A DNA stretch of 64,000 nucleotides. Origin: JBHFEI01 sp041928815 (GTDB taxonomy: Bacteria > Pseudomonadota > Alphaproteobacteria > Rhizobiales > Rhizobiaceae). A program made the position numbers and the translations under genes. This document shows, in pieces, positions 47,954 through 56,966 of the stretch. The notes beneath the pieces are model-generated. The model saw only the letters and a program-made list of their open reading frames with translations, made no database searches and was not told the DNA's origin. Numbering within the stretch: the first letter of the stretch is position 1; each line of letters begins with the position of its first letter. The stretch covers positions 62,001 through 126,000 of the forward strand of contig NZ_JBHFEI010000008.1 of the NCBI RefSeq assembly GCF_041928815.1, given 5' to 3'.

Positions 47954-50281
47954 TCAGAAGGTCGAGGAGATGCCGAACTTGAAGTTCTGCACGTTGTCGA
48001 AGTCTTCCTTCGCGATCGGCACGGCATAGTCGACACGCAGCGGACCGAAGGGCGAGGCCCAGATCAGGCCGACACCGACGGAGGCGCGCAACGAGGAATC
48101 CAGACCTTCGGCCTTTTCGCCAAAGAGGTTCACCGTGTTGCCGTAGAGCGTCCCGGCATCGGCGAAGACCGCGCCGCGAAGACCCGTGTCGCGCGGCAGG
48201 CCCGGAAGCGGGAACGTCGCCTCCGCAGACGCGGTGAAGTAGGTCTGGCCGCCCAGCGCATCGCCATTGGCCATGCGCGGACCGATGCCGTTGCGCTCGA
48301 AACCGCGGATGTCGTTGCTGCCGAGCTGGAACTGGTCGAAGACCTCCATCTGGCCCGTCGTCTTGACAACGTGACCGGCGCTGCCGCCGATCGAGCCGAT
48401 CAGGTCGGCTTCGTCGTTCAACGTATAGTAGAACTTCGCCTTGCCGCTGATCTTGTAGAAATCCGAGGTGCCGCCGAGACCGGCGAACTCGTTGGTGACG
48501 GAGGCGAGGATGCCTTCATGCGGCAGGGTCGCGTCGTCGAGCGAGTTGTAGGTCAGCGTGTTGGAGATCGACGAGCGCGTCCAGGGGCTGTCGCGGACGA
48601 CGCGGCGATACGGCGCCGAAAGCTCGGCAAGGTCACCGCTGTAGTCGAGCTGCGTGAAGTTGTAACGGAACGTCGTCGACAGGTTCTCGGTGATCGGCGC
48701 GGCGACGCGCAGGCTGAAGCCCTGATCCTCGTAGCGGTAGTTGTCGTCGTCGAAATCCGTCTCGTTCTTGAACAGATCGAAGCCGGCCGCCAGACGATAA
48801 CCGAGGAAATAGGGCTCGGTGAACGAGATGTTGTAGGTCCGGCTGTCGGTGCCGCGACCCGCGGCGACGCGGATATACTGGCCGCGGCCGAGGAAGTTCT
48901 TTTCCTCCACCGAAGCCTCAAGCAGCAGGCCGCCGCCGCTGCCGGCCGCATAGCCCGCGCCGATGCCGAACGCGCCGGTCGACTGGTCCTGCACGTCGAC
49001 CACGACCACGACGCGGTCCGCCGCCGTCCCCTGGGCCGTCGTGATGTTGACGGCGGAGAAATAGCCGAGCGCCTCGAGGCGCCGCTTGGCGCGCGCAATC
49101 ATTTCCTGGTTGAAGGCATCGCCTTCGCTGACGTCGAACTCGCGGCGGATGACGTAGTCGCGCGTGCGGGTGTTGCCGCGGATCTCGATGCGCTCGACAT
49201 AGGCACGCTCGCCCTGATCGACGAGATAATCGACGGCGATCGTGCGGCTGCCGAAGTCGCGGTTGCCGCGCGGCGTGACGCGGGCGAAGGGATAGCCCTG
49301 CGATGCGACGCGACGCGAAATCTCGCTGATCGTCTGCTGGACGTCCTTCGCCTTGTAGATATTGCCCTCGCGGCTGGCGACGAGCCCCTTCAGGTCGTCG
49401 GAGCTGACGCCCTCGACGGTCGATTCCACCGTGACGGGGCCGAAATCATAACGATCGCCCTCCTCGACGGTGATGGTGATCGTATATTCGTTGGTGGACG
49501 GATCGAGCGTCGCGTCGGAGGATACAACTCGGAAATCCGCGTAGCCGCGATTGTAGTAGAACTGGCGCAGCAGCTCCTCGTCGGCCCGAAGCTTGTCCGG
49601 ATTGTAGACGTCCTTGCGGGTGATGAAGGAGAAGAGGCCGGATTCCTTGGTGGCGATCACCGACTGGAGCCGGCCGTCGCTGTAGGCGCTGTTGCCGACG
49701 AAATCGATCTGCGCGATCTTCGTGCGCTCGCCCTCGTTGATGACGAAGGCGAGGTTGACGCGGCCTTCGGCGACCGGGGCCGTCTGCGTCGTCACCGTGA
49801 TGTCGCTGCGGCCGATCGCGGCATAGGCGGCCTTGATCGCCTGGATGTCGCTCTCGATCGTCGTTTCGCTGTAGGGGCCGAGCGGCTGCGTGCGGACGGC
49901 CGCCTGCAGCTTGTCGTCCTTGATCTTGCGGTTGCCGTTGAAGACGACCTGATTGACGAGCTGGTTCTCGCTGACGCGGACGACGAGCGTCCCGCCGGAT
50001 ACGGTAATGTTGACGTCGGAGAAATAGCCGGTTGAGAACAGCCGCTTCACGGATGCGTCGATGTCGGTATTGCTGAACGCCTTGCCCGGCACGATCGTGA
50101 TGTTGGCGCGCACGGTTTCCGGACTGACGCGGGTTGCACCACGAACCTCGATGTTACGGACAACCGCCGCTTCGGCAATCGACGTTCCCGCGATGGTCGC
50201 GACACCGGCACCGGTAACGACAAGCCCGGTCGACAGCGCAAACGCCGACACCGCGTTCAAAAACCTCGAACCAGCTTTCAT
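47954..50281 (-). CDS. bamA: Outer membrane protein assembly factor BamA
   Basis: 775 residues from ATG 50279-50281, with AAGAAG/AAGGT upstream; a GTG two codons earlier is the longest option. After a signal peptide ending AEA come five POTRA domains (first VVRNIEVRGATRVSPETV, last YVERIEIRGNTRTRDYVI) and a C-terminal 16-strand barrel containing the loop-6 region IGPRMANGD area and GVGLIWASPFGPLRVDYA, ending in Phe. BamA inserts beta-barrel proteins into the outer membrane. The gap upstream to rseP holds its own AT-rich stretch (50340-50460), perhaps a promoter. Confidence 0.97.
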   Translation of the reverse strand: MKAGSRFLNAVSAFALSTGLVVTGAGVATIAGTSIAEAAVVRNIEVRGATRVSPETVRANITIVPGKAFSNTDIDASVKRLFSTGYFSDVNITVSGGTLVVRVSENQLVNQVVFNGNRKIKDDKLQAAVRTQPLGPYSETTIESDIQAIKAAYAAIGRSDITVTTQTAPVAEGRVNLAFVINEGERTKIAQIDFVGNSAYSDGRLQSVIATKESGLFSFITRKDVYNPDKLRADEELLRQFYYNRGYADFRVVSSDATLDPSTNEYTITITVEEGDRYDFGPVTVESTVEGVSSDDLKGLVASREGNIYKAKDVQQTISEISRRVASQGYPFARVTPRGNRDFGSRTIAVDYLVDQGERAYVERIEIRGNTRTRDYVIRREFDVSEGDAFNQEMIARAKRRLEALGYFSAVNITTAQGTAADRVVVVVDVQDQSTGAFGIGAGYAAGSGGGLLLEASVEEKNFLGRGQYIRVAAGRGTDSRTYNISFTEPYFLGYRLAAGFDLFKNETDFDDDNYRYEDQGFSLRVAAPITENLSTTFRYNFTQLDYSGDLAELSAPYRRVVRDSPWTRSSISNTLTYNSLDDATLPHEGILASVTNEFAGLGGTSDFYKISGKAKFYYTLNDEADLIGSIGGSAGHVVKTTGQMEVFDQFQLGSNDIRGFERNGIGPRMANGDALGGQTYFTASAEATFPLPGLPRDTGLRGAVFADAGTLYGNTVNLFGEKAEGLDSSLRASVGVGLIWASPFGPLRVDYAVPIAKEDFDNVQNFKFGISSTF

Positions 50282-50522
50282 GTTCACTTCTTACCTTTTT
50301 CCAATGTCCCGCAGCGCACTCGAAACCGACTCCGGTCACTGTTTGCCGTTTTAACCGCTTTTCCCATACAAGCAAGGGAGGGGGTTAATTTCTGTTTACT
50401 TCAATTGGAACCGTGTCCTTATGGACACTACGGGCTTGCGTTATGCTGAACAAATCCTTTCGAACCAAGGGCTTGATTCCCGCATCCCCGTCAAGTCGCC
50501 CATAGCGGCGAAGCGACGTCCC

Positions 50523-51656
50523 TCAGCCTGCCAGCATGCTGATGTCGTTCCAGGTGGCAAAGACCATCAGCATCAGGACCATGGCGAAACCGATGCGGAA
50601 TGCAATGTCCTGCGTGCGCGGACCCACCGGTTTTCCACGGATCGCCTCGACCGCGTAGAAGACGAGATGGCCACCGTCGAGAACGGGCACCGGCATCAGG
50701 TTGAGGAGCCCGATCGAGACCGAGAGGACGGCGGCGAGCTGGAGGACGGCGGCGACACCGAGCGTCGCCATCTGGCCCGAGGCCTGCGCCACCCGGATCG
50801 GGCCGCCGAGCTGGTCGGCCTTCATGTGGCCGGTGACGAGGTTCCACAGATAGTTGAACGTGCCCGTGACGATGTGCCAGCTCTGCAGCGCGCCCTGCCC
50901 GACCGCCTCGACGGGGCCGTATTCGATGACGCGGAAGTTGCCGGCCTCCTGATTCGTGACGATGCCGATGAGGCCGACTTCCATCTTGTTGCCGAACTCG
51001 TCGGTGAGCTCGGTGCGCTCCGGCACCATGGTCAGGTCGAGGAATTCGCCGCCACGCTCGATGCCGATGGTGATCGGCTGCTCCGGACGGACGCTGACAT
51101 AGCGGCGCACGTCGTCGAAGGTCGTCACCGTCGTTCCGTCGATCGAGACGAGCCGGTCGCCGGGCAGCACCCCGGCCTTCGCGGCCGCGCTTCCGGGCTT
51201 CAGCTCCGCGACCACCGGATCGGCGACCTGCCGGCCGTAGATCGAGAAGATCACCGCGAAGATCGCGATCGCCAGTAGGAAATTGGCGATCGGACCGGCG
51301 GCGACGGTCACCGCGCGCTTCCAGAGGGTGGCGCCGAGGAAGGTGCGGTCTCGGTCGCCGGGCGCAAGCCGCGCCAGCGCTTCATAATCCGGCCGGCTTG
51401 CCGCGTCCTCGTCGCCGTAGAACTTGACATAGCCGCCGAGCGGAATGGCGCTGATCTTCCACCGCGTGCCGTGGCGGTCGTTGAAGCCGAGAAGCTCCGG
51501 GCCGAAGCCGATCGAAAAGGCGGTGATGCGGATGCCCGACCAGCGGCCGGCAAGATAATGGCCCATTTCGTGGACGAACACGATCAGCGTCAGCACGAGC
51601 AGGAAGGGGATGATGTAGCCAGTGATGAACTGGAACAGATCCGTGATATAGGCCAT
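50523..51656 (-). CDS. rseP: RseP/MmpA site-2 zinc metalloprotease
   Basis: 377 residues. Intramembrane protease: HExxH lies in the first helix (VFVHEMGHYLAGR, His29, Glu30, His33), one PDZ domain is in the middle (VVAELKPGSAAAKAGVLPGD), and the third metal ligand is in PVPVLDGGHLVFYAVE near the C-terminus. Such proteases cleave anti-sigma factors and, as MmpA in Caulobacter, the polar factor PodJ. Fixed position between cdsA and bamA. Confidence 0.96.
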   Translation of the reverse strand: MAYITDLFQFITGYIIPFLLVLTLIVFVHEMGHYLAGRWSGIRITAFSIGFGPELLGFNDRHGTRWKISAIPLGGYVKFYGDEDAASRPDYEALARLAPGDRDRTFLGATLWKRAVTVAAGPIANFLLAIAIFAVIFSIYGRQVADPVVAELKPGSAAAKAGVLPGDRLVSIDGTTVTTFDDVRRYVSVRPEQPITIGIERGGEFLDLTMVPERTELTDEFGNKMEVGLIGIVTNQEAGNFRVIEYGPVEAVGQGALQSWHIVTGTFNYLWNLVTGHMKADQLGGPIRVAQASGQMATLGVAAVLQLAAVLSVSIGLLNLMPVPVLDGGHLVFYAVEAIRGKPVGPRTQDIAFRIGFAMVLMLMVFATWNDISMLAG

Positions 51657-51724
51657 CGTCTATCCTTGTTCCCGCCGGAACGCGCGCCTGCAGCCGCAGG
51701 ACCGGCAGCGCGCGGATCTCCGGC

Positions 51725-52561
51725 TCAAAGCCCGAGCAGCAGGGCCCCGGCGCTCGCCCCAGTTGCCCCGCCCGTCATGGTGACAAGCAAGACCAAGAAG
51801 AGCGCGGCAACGCAAGCGAAAATTAACCCGTCCGCCCGGTCCATCACGCCTCCGTGACCGGGAATGAGCCGGCCGGAGTCCTTGACGCCGAAGCGGCGCT
51901 TGATGTGCGATTCGAAAAGGTCGCCGCACTGGCTGAGAACGGACAGCACGAGGGCGACGAGCGGCAGGCGGATGCCGTCGAGCGGAACGACGCTGCCGAC
52001 GACCAGCGTCGCGATCGCGACCGCCGCGATCGCACCGCCGATTGCGCCCGACCAGGTCTTGCCCGGCGAAATGCGCGGCGCGAGCTTCGGCCCGCCGATG
52101 GCGCGGCCGACGAAGAAGGCAAGGATGTCGGTCGACCAGACGACCGCGAAGACGAAGACCATCGCGATCAGCCCGGCGGCGTCATCGCCGCGGATCACCG
52201 CCAGCGACAGGCTGGCAAGCCCGGCATAGGCAAGCCCGCCGGCGAGCCAGCGGCTGCCGTTCGGCAGGACGAGCGATGCAAGAGCGGTGGAAAGAACGGC
52301 GATACCGATCACGCCGCCGGCGATGCGGTCTGCCCCCGTCAGGATGGCGACGGATGCAAGCGCCATGGCGGCCCATCCGAGGAAGGTGCCGATCCGGTCC
52401 CGCGTTGCAAGACCGGTGATCGTCGTCCATTCGTAGAAGACAAGAAGACCGATCAGGACCGAGAGCACCCGGAACGCCAGACCTCCGGACCAGGTGGCCG
52501 CGAGCGTCACCGCCGCCATGACGATGCCCGACAGGATCCTCAGCTTCAGTTCACTGCGCAT
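51725..52561 (-). CDS. cdsA: Phosphatidate cytidylyltransferase
   Basis: 278 residues from ATG 52559-52561, sharing one base with the uppS stop (TGATG). Makes CDP-diacylglycerol, precursor of all phospholipids. About eight transmembrane helices; the family signature SHIKRRFGVKDSGRLIPG continuing into HGGVMDRADG is complete. The frame is open to 52714 but that extension lies inside uppS. Confidence 0.96.
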   Translation of the reverse strand: MRSELKLRILSGIVMAAVTLAATWSGGLAFRVLSVLIGLLVFYEWTTITGLATRDRIGTFLGWAAMALASVAILTGADRIAGGVIGIAVLSTALASLVLPNGSRWLAGGLAYAGLASLSLAVIRGDDAAGLIAMVFVFAVVWSTDILAFFVGRAIGGPKLAPRISPGKTWSGAIGGAIAAVAIATLVVGSVVPLDGIRLPLVALVLSVLSQCGDLFESHIKRRFGVKDSGRLIPGHGGVMDRADGLIFACVAALFLVLLVTMTGGATGASAGALLLGL

Positions 52562-53307
52562 CAGGAACCGGCGACGGCGCGCGGCTGTGGCGACAGCCCG
52601 CCGAAGCGACGTTCGCGCGCCGCATAGCGCTCCAGCGCCGACAGAAAGACGTCGCGGGTGAAATCCGGCCAGAGTTCCGGCACGAACATCAGCTCGGAAT
52701 AGGCACCCTGCCACAGCAGAAAGTTCGACAGCCGTTCCTCGCCGCTGGTGCGAAGGATGAGGTCGGGATCCGGGATGCCGGCCGTGTCGAGCCGCGCCGA
52801 AATGCAGGCGGGCGTGATCTCCTCCGGCCGCAGCCGCCCGTTGGCGACATCGATCGCGAGTGCCCGGACGGCACGCGCCATCTCGTCGCGCGCACCGTAG
52901 TTGAAGGCGATCACGAGGGTGATGCCCGTATTGTTCCAGGTCGTCTCCTCCGCCTCGACCAGAAGCGGCAGGATGTCGGAGCGCAGCCCGTCGCGGTCGC
53001 CGATCACCCGGATGCGCACGTTCTCCCGGTGAAGGTCCGCGAGATCGCGCCGGATGAACATCTTGAGGAGACCCATGAGGTCGGAGACCTCCTCCTCCGG
53101 CCGGCGCCAGTTCTCGGAGGAAAACGCGAAGAGCGTCAGGTAGCGCACGCCCGCGCCGCCCGCGGTGCGGACCGCCTCGCGCACCGCCTCGACACCCTTG
53201 CGGTGGCCCATGGTCCGCGGCAGGCCGCGGGCATTGGCCCAGCGGCCATTTCCATCCATGATGATGGCAACGTGGGCCGGGACGGGTCTGGATTGAATTT
53301 TCGACAT
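52561..53307 (-). CDS. uppS: Undecaprenyl diphosphate synthase
   Basis: 248 residues. Cis-prenyltransferase making the C55 carrier for peptidoglycan and O-antigen. AHVAIIMDGNGRWA carries the catalytic Asp18, followed by GHRKGVEAVRE, TLFAFSSENWRRP and the C-terminal PDLILRTSGEERLSNFLLW and YSELMF. Stop overlaps the cdsA start by one base. Confidence 0.97.
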   Translation of the reverse strand: MSKIQSRPVPAHVAIIMDGNGRWANARGLPRTMGHRKGVEAVREAVRTAGGAGVRYLTLFAFSSENWRRPEEEVSDLMGLLKMFIRRDLADLHRENVRIRVIGDRDGLRSDILPLLVEAEETTWNNTGITLVIAFNYGARDEMARAVRALAIDVANGRLRPEEITPACISARLDTAGIPDPDLILRTSGEERLSNFLLWQGAYSELMFVPELWPDFTRDVFLSALERYAARERRFGGLSPQPRAVAGS

Positions 53308-53348
53308 GAACGGCCCACGTTTGAGACGGAATCGACGGCGTCTGCCGA

Positions 53349-53909
53349 CTAGACCTGCATGATTTCCTTTTGCTTGTCCGCCAGCAAGCGGTCCACTTCG
53401 GAAATCGTTTCGTCAGTCATCTTCTGAACACGCTCGGATTGCGCGCGGCTGACGTCCTGGCCAATGGCACCGTCCTTTTCGGCCTTTTTCAGGTCGTCCA
53501 TACCGTCACGGCGTACATGCCGGATCGCGACCTTGCTTTTCTCCGCATATTCGTGCGCGACCTTGACCAGCGACTTGCGCCGCTCCTCGTTCAGTTCCGG
53601 CAGCGGAATGCGCAGGTTCTGTCCGTCGATGATCGGGTTGAGGCCGAGATTCGATTCGCGAATCGCCCGGTCGACGGCGCCGACCATCGACTTGTCCCAG
53701 ACGGATACGGCGAGCATGCGCGGCTCGGGCACCGAGATGTTGGCGACCTGATTGAGCGGCATGCGCGAGCCGTAGGCCTCGACGGTGACCGGGTCGAGCA
53801 CGTTCGCCGAGGCGCGCCCGGTGCGCAGCGATGCGATATCGCTCTTGAATGCAGTGATCGCGCCGTCCATGCGGCGCTTGATTTCCTTGAGGTCGATACC
53901 TTCGCTCAT
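53349..53909 (-). CDS. frr: Ribosome recycling factor
   Basis: 186 residues, the standard length. Splits post-termination ribosomes with EF-G. Starts with a helix (IDLKEIKRRMDGAI), then LRTGRASANVLDPV and SVWDKSMVGAVDRAIRESNLG, with the C-terminal helix QKEIMQV. It lies between pyrH and uppS in the usual order. Confidence 0.98.
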   Translation of the reverse strand: MSEGIDLKEIKRRMDGAITAFKSDIASLRTGRASANVLDPVTVEAYGSRMPLNQVANISVPEPRMLAVSVWDKSMVGAVDRAIRESNLGLNPIIDGQNLRIPLPELNEERRKSLVKVAHEYAEKSKVAIRHVRRDGMDDLKKAEKDGAIGQDVSRAQSERVQKMTDETISEVDRLLADKQKEIMQV

Positions 53910-53966
53910 GGTTCAGCTCTCCATCTTTCTGCCTGCGGCGGTCTGACAGGCCGCCGGGAATACATC

Positions 53967-54689
53967 CTAGCCGTCCGTGACGATCGTCGAGCGCCCGCCG
54001 CCTTTCAGGATCGCGCCGAAGCCACCCTTCTCGTGGATCGAGAAGACGATGATCGGGATCGAATTCTCGCGCGCGAGCGCGACGGCCGACACGTCCATGA
54101 CGGCAAGACCCCGTTCCAGCACCTCGCCGTGGGTAAGCCGGTCGAAGCGCGTCGCGTCCGGATGCTTCTTCGGATCGGCGGAGTAGATGCCGTCGACCTG
54201 CGTGCCCTTGAAGATCGCCTCGGCACCGATCTCGGCGGCGCGCAGCGCCGCGGCGGAATCGGTGGTGAAGAACGGGTTGCCGGTCCCGCCGGCGAAGATC
54301 ACCACGCGTCCGAGCGAGAGATGGTAGAGGGTCGCGCGCTGCGAGAAGCTTTCGCAGATCTCCGGCATGGCGATGGCAGAGAGCACGACCGTGTCGATGT
54401 CGCGCTTGCGCAGCGATGTGGCGAGCGCCAGCGCGTTGATGACGGTGGCAAGCATGCCCATGTGGTCGCCGGTCACCCGGTCGCCGCCCTTCGAGGCCAC
54501 CGCGACGCCGCGGAAGATGTTGCCGCCGCCAACGACGACCCCGACCTCGACGCCCATGGCGCGCGCCTCGGCGATGTCGCCGGCGATCCGGTCGGCGACC
54601 GCGACGTCGATGCCGAAGCCCTGGCTTCCCATCAGCGCCTCGCCCGAGGCCTTCAGAAGCACGCGTTTATAGAGAGGGTCTGCCGCCAT
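53967..54689 (-). CDS. pyrH: Uridylate kinase (UMP kinase)
   Basis: 240 residues from ATG 54687-54689 (MAADPLYKRVLLKASGEALMG) with GGGAG upstream; an earlier start at 54719 adds ten residues. Phosphorylates UMP with ATP. Amino-acid-kinase fold motifs: LLKASGEALMG, VVVGGGNIFRG, FAGGTGNPFFTTDSAAALRA and TQVDGIYSADPK. Follows tsf by 140 bases containing a hairpin. Confidence 0.97.
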   Translation of the reverse strand: MAADPLYKRVLLKASGEALMGSQGFGIDVAVADRIAGDIAEARAMGVEVGVVVGGGNIFRGVAVASKGGDRVTGDHMGMLATVINALALATSLRKRDIDTVVLSAIAMPEICESFSQRATLYHLSLGRVVIFAGGTGNPFFTTDSAAALRAAEIGAEAIFKGTQVDGIYSADPKKHPDATRFDRLTHGEVLERGLAVMDVSAVALARENSIPIIVFSIHEKGGFGAILKGGGRSTIVTDG

Positions 54690-54768
54690 CGTCGCTCCCG
54701 CATCGTCATCGCGCGGCATGCGTCATGCCGTCGTCATGCCGCCCGCATGAATGTGCTTGCCGGATACA

Positions 54769-54802
54769 CGAAGGGCACCGCGTTGTCACGCGATGCCCTT
54801 CG
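54769..54802 (-). terminator. Hairpin between tsf and pyrH
   Basis: CGAAGGGC (54769-54776) pairs with GCCCTTCG (54795-54802), and CGCG repeats inside extend the stem. It starts 27 bases past the tsf stop on the minus strand, without a strong T-run there, so partial termination or attenuation is likelier than a full stop. Confidence 0.5.
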
Positions 54803-54828
54803 GCTTTTCATCGGAAAGGATGAAGAAA

Positions 54829-55752
54829 TCAGCCCTTGGCGACGGCGGCGACTTCCGCCGCGAAGTCGGTCTCTTCCTTCTCGACGCCCTCGCCGACCAG
54901 CAGGCGGGCCATGCCGGTGATCTCGATCGGCGCGCCGACCTCCTTCTCGGCGGCCTTGACGGCGGCCTCGACGGTCAGGTCCGGATTGATGACGAAGGCC
55001 TGCGACAGAAGGGCGACCTCCTCGAAGAACTTGCGCATGCGGCCGTCGACCATCTTCTCGATGATGTTGTCCGGCTTGCCGGAGGCGCGCGACTGCTCGA
55101 TGAAGACGTTGCGCTCGCGCTCGGCGACGGCCGGGTCGACCTCGCTCGAGCGGATGGCGAGCGGGTTGGTGGCGGCGATGTGCATGGCGACCTGGCGGCC
55201 GATGGCGGTCAGCGCCTCCTTGTTGCCGGTCGACGACAGAGCGACGAGCACGCCGAGCTTGCCGAGGCCGTCGGCGACGGCATTGTGGACATAGGTCGCG
55301 ACGACGCCGTCCTCGACCGAAAGCAGTGCGGCGCGGCGCAGCGTCAGGTTCTCGCCGATCGTGGCGACGGCGGCGGTAACCGCCTCGCCGACGGTGGTGC
55401 TGGTCGCCGGATAGCTGGCGGCACCGATGCCGGCAACCGTGCCGTCGGTGTTAAGCGCGACGGCGGCAACGCCGCGGACGAGGTCCTGGAAGGCGTCGTT
55501 GCGGGCGACGAAGTCGGTTTCCGAGTTGATCTCGACGACGACCGCCTTGGTGCCGGCCGAGGCGATGCCAATCAGGCCCTCGGCGGCGGTGCGGCCGGAC
55601 TTCTTGTCGGCCTTGGCGATGCCCTTGGCGCGCAGCCAGTCGATGGCCGCCTCGATGTCGCCATTGGTCTCGGCCAGCGCCTTCTTGCAGTCCATCATGC
55701 CTGCGCCGGTCTTGTCGCGCAGTTCCTTCACCATTGCAGCGGTAACGCTCAT
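54829..55752 (-). CDS. tsf: Elongation factor Ts
   Basis: 307 residues from ATG 55750-55752, with GAGGCGAG upstream; the open frame to 56046 covers non-coding DNA. Nucleotide exchange factor for EF-Tu. N-terminal UBA-like domain (VKELRDKTGAGMMDCKKAL), core with EINSETDFVARND and VALSSTGNKEAL. Paired with rpsB upstream as in nearly all bacteria. Confidence 0.98.
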   Translation of the reverse strand: MSVTAAMVKELRDKTGAGMMDCKKALAETNGDIEAAIDWLRAKGIAKADKKSGRTAAEGLIGIASAGTKAVVVEINSETDFVARNDAFQDLVRGVAAVALNTDGTVAGIGAASYPATSTTVGEAVTAAVATIGENLTLRRAALLSVEDGVVATYVHNAVADGLGKLGVLVALSSTGNKEALTAIGRQVAMHIAATNPLAIRSSEVDPAVAERERNVFIEQSRASGKPDNIIEKMVDGRMRKFFEEVALLSQAFVINPDLTVEAAVKAAEKEVGAPIEITGMARLLVGEGVEKEETDFAAEVAAVAKG

Positions 55753-55904
55753 CTTCTCGCCTCTTCGATTTTGGGCCGGTGTGCAGCCGGTCTGGCCGGC
55801 GCGCCTGCCGGCGCCTTGGGGGCAGGGAATGGTCCCTGAATGTAACACCGTCATGAAGCGCGGCCCCAAGGGCCTGCCTCGCATTTTCGCCTCGCCCAGA
55901 AACC

Positions 55905-55939
55905 GCGAAGGCCGTTCACAGACATGCAAACGGCCTCGC
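55905..55939 (-). terminator. Hairpin between rpsB and tsf
   Basis: GCGAAGGCCGTT (55905-55916) pairs with AACGGCCTCGC (55929-55939) with a one-base bulge. Lies 61 bases past the rpsB stop in the 247-base gap before tsf. No T-run on the minus strand; may attenuate tsf or stabilise the rpsB 3' end. Confidence 0.5.
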
Positions 55940-55999
55940 ATGCATCCCGGCGGGGCGCACGAGGGGCGGACCGGCGTCCGCCTTCCCCGGCATGCCCGA

Positions 56000-56770
56000 T
56001 CAGGCGTCGGCGCTCTCGTCGAGGGCCGGCTCCAGCAGTTCGACATCGGCGGAGGCGCCGAGGTCGCGGCCGGACGCGCCCTGCTGGCGGGCGATGCCGT
56101 CGAGGGCGGCGCGCGCGATCAGGTCGCAGTAAAGGGCGATGGCGCGCGAGGCGTCGTCATTGCCAGGGATCGGGTAGTCGATCTGGTCCGGATCGCAGTT
56201 CGAATCGATGATGGCGACGACCGGGATGCCCAGGCGCTTGGCTTCATCGATGGCGATCGATTCCTTGTTGGTGTCGATGATGAACATCAGGTCCGGCGTG
56301 CCGCCCATGTCGCGGATGCCGCCGAGGGCGCGGTTCAGCTTCTCGCGCTCGCGCTCGAGGTTCAGGCGCTCCTTCTTCGAATAGCCCGAGGCGTCCGAAG
56401 CGAGGATCTCGTCGAGCTTGCGCAGGCGCTGGATCGAATTGGAGATCGTCTTCCAGTTGGTCATCATGCCGCCGAGCCAGCGGGCGTTGACGTAATACTG
56501 GGCCGAACGCTTGGCGGCGTCGGCGATGATCTCCGAGGCCTGGCGCTTGGTGCCGACGAAGAGAACGCGACCGCCACGCGAGACCGTGTCGCTGACCTGC
56601 TGAAGCGCGCGGCTTAACAGCGGAACGGTCTGGGCGAGGTCGATGATGTGAACGTTGGAGCGCTCACCGAAGATGTAGGGCTTCATCTTCGGGTTCCAGC
56701 GATGGGTCTGGTGGCCGAAGTGAACGCCGGCTTCCAGAAGCTGGCGCATGCTGAAATCAGGCAATGCCAT
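56000..56770 (-). CDS. rpsB: 30S ribosomal protein S2
   Basis: 256 residues from ATG 56768-56770 (MALPDFSMRQLLEAGVHFGHQ), the family start. Further signatures are RWNPKMKPYIFGERS, FVGTKRQA, RWLGGMMTNWKTI, PDLMFIIDTNKE and IDSNCDPDQIDYPIPGNDD. The C-terminus carries an acidic extension (VELLEPALDESADA), seen in many alphaproteobacterial S2 proteins. Confidence 0.98.
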   Translation of the reverse strand: MALPDFSMRQLLEAGVHFGHQTHRWNPKMKPYIFGERSNVHIIDLAQTVPLLSRALQQVSDTVSRGGRVLFVGTKRQASEIIADAAKRSAQYYVNARWLGGMMTNWKTISNSIQRLRKLDEILASDASGYSKKERLNLEREREKLNRALGGIRDMGGTPDLMFIIDTNKESIAIDEAKRLGIPVVAIIDSNCDPDQIDYPIPGNDDASRAIALYCDLIARAALDGIARQQGASGRDLGASADVELLEPALDESADA

Positions 56771-56893
56771 GCCTTTTTCTCCTTTTCCGGTTGAACCTCC
56801 GCAAGGCGAACAGCGCGACCGAGACCGCGCCACCGGGCGGAACAGAGCGGATGTCTCCCGCAATGCCCCAAGCCTTACGTGTGGAATGCGGGC

Positions 56894-56923
56894 GCCATAC
56901 CCGCTTGACCCGATGAAATCAAG
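56894..56923 (-). promoter_or_regulatory. Probable rpsB promoter
   Basis: On the minus strand CTTGAT (56918-56923) and TATGGC (56894-56899), 18 bases apart, fit a sigma-70-type promoter about 125 bases upstream of rpsB, in the only gap before the whole minus-strand run. Confidence 0.5.
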
Positions 56924-56966
56924 GCCTGGGCGGGATTTTCGCGCGTATTTTCGGGAATGAGCGTCG

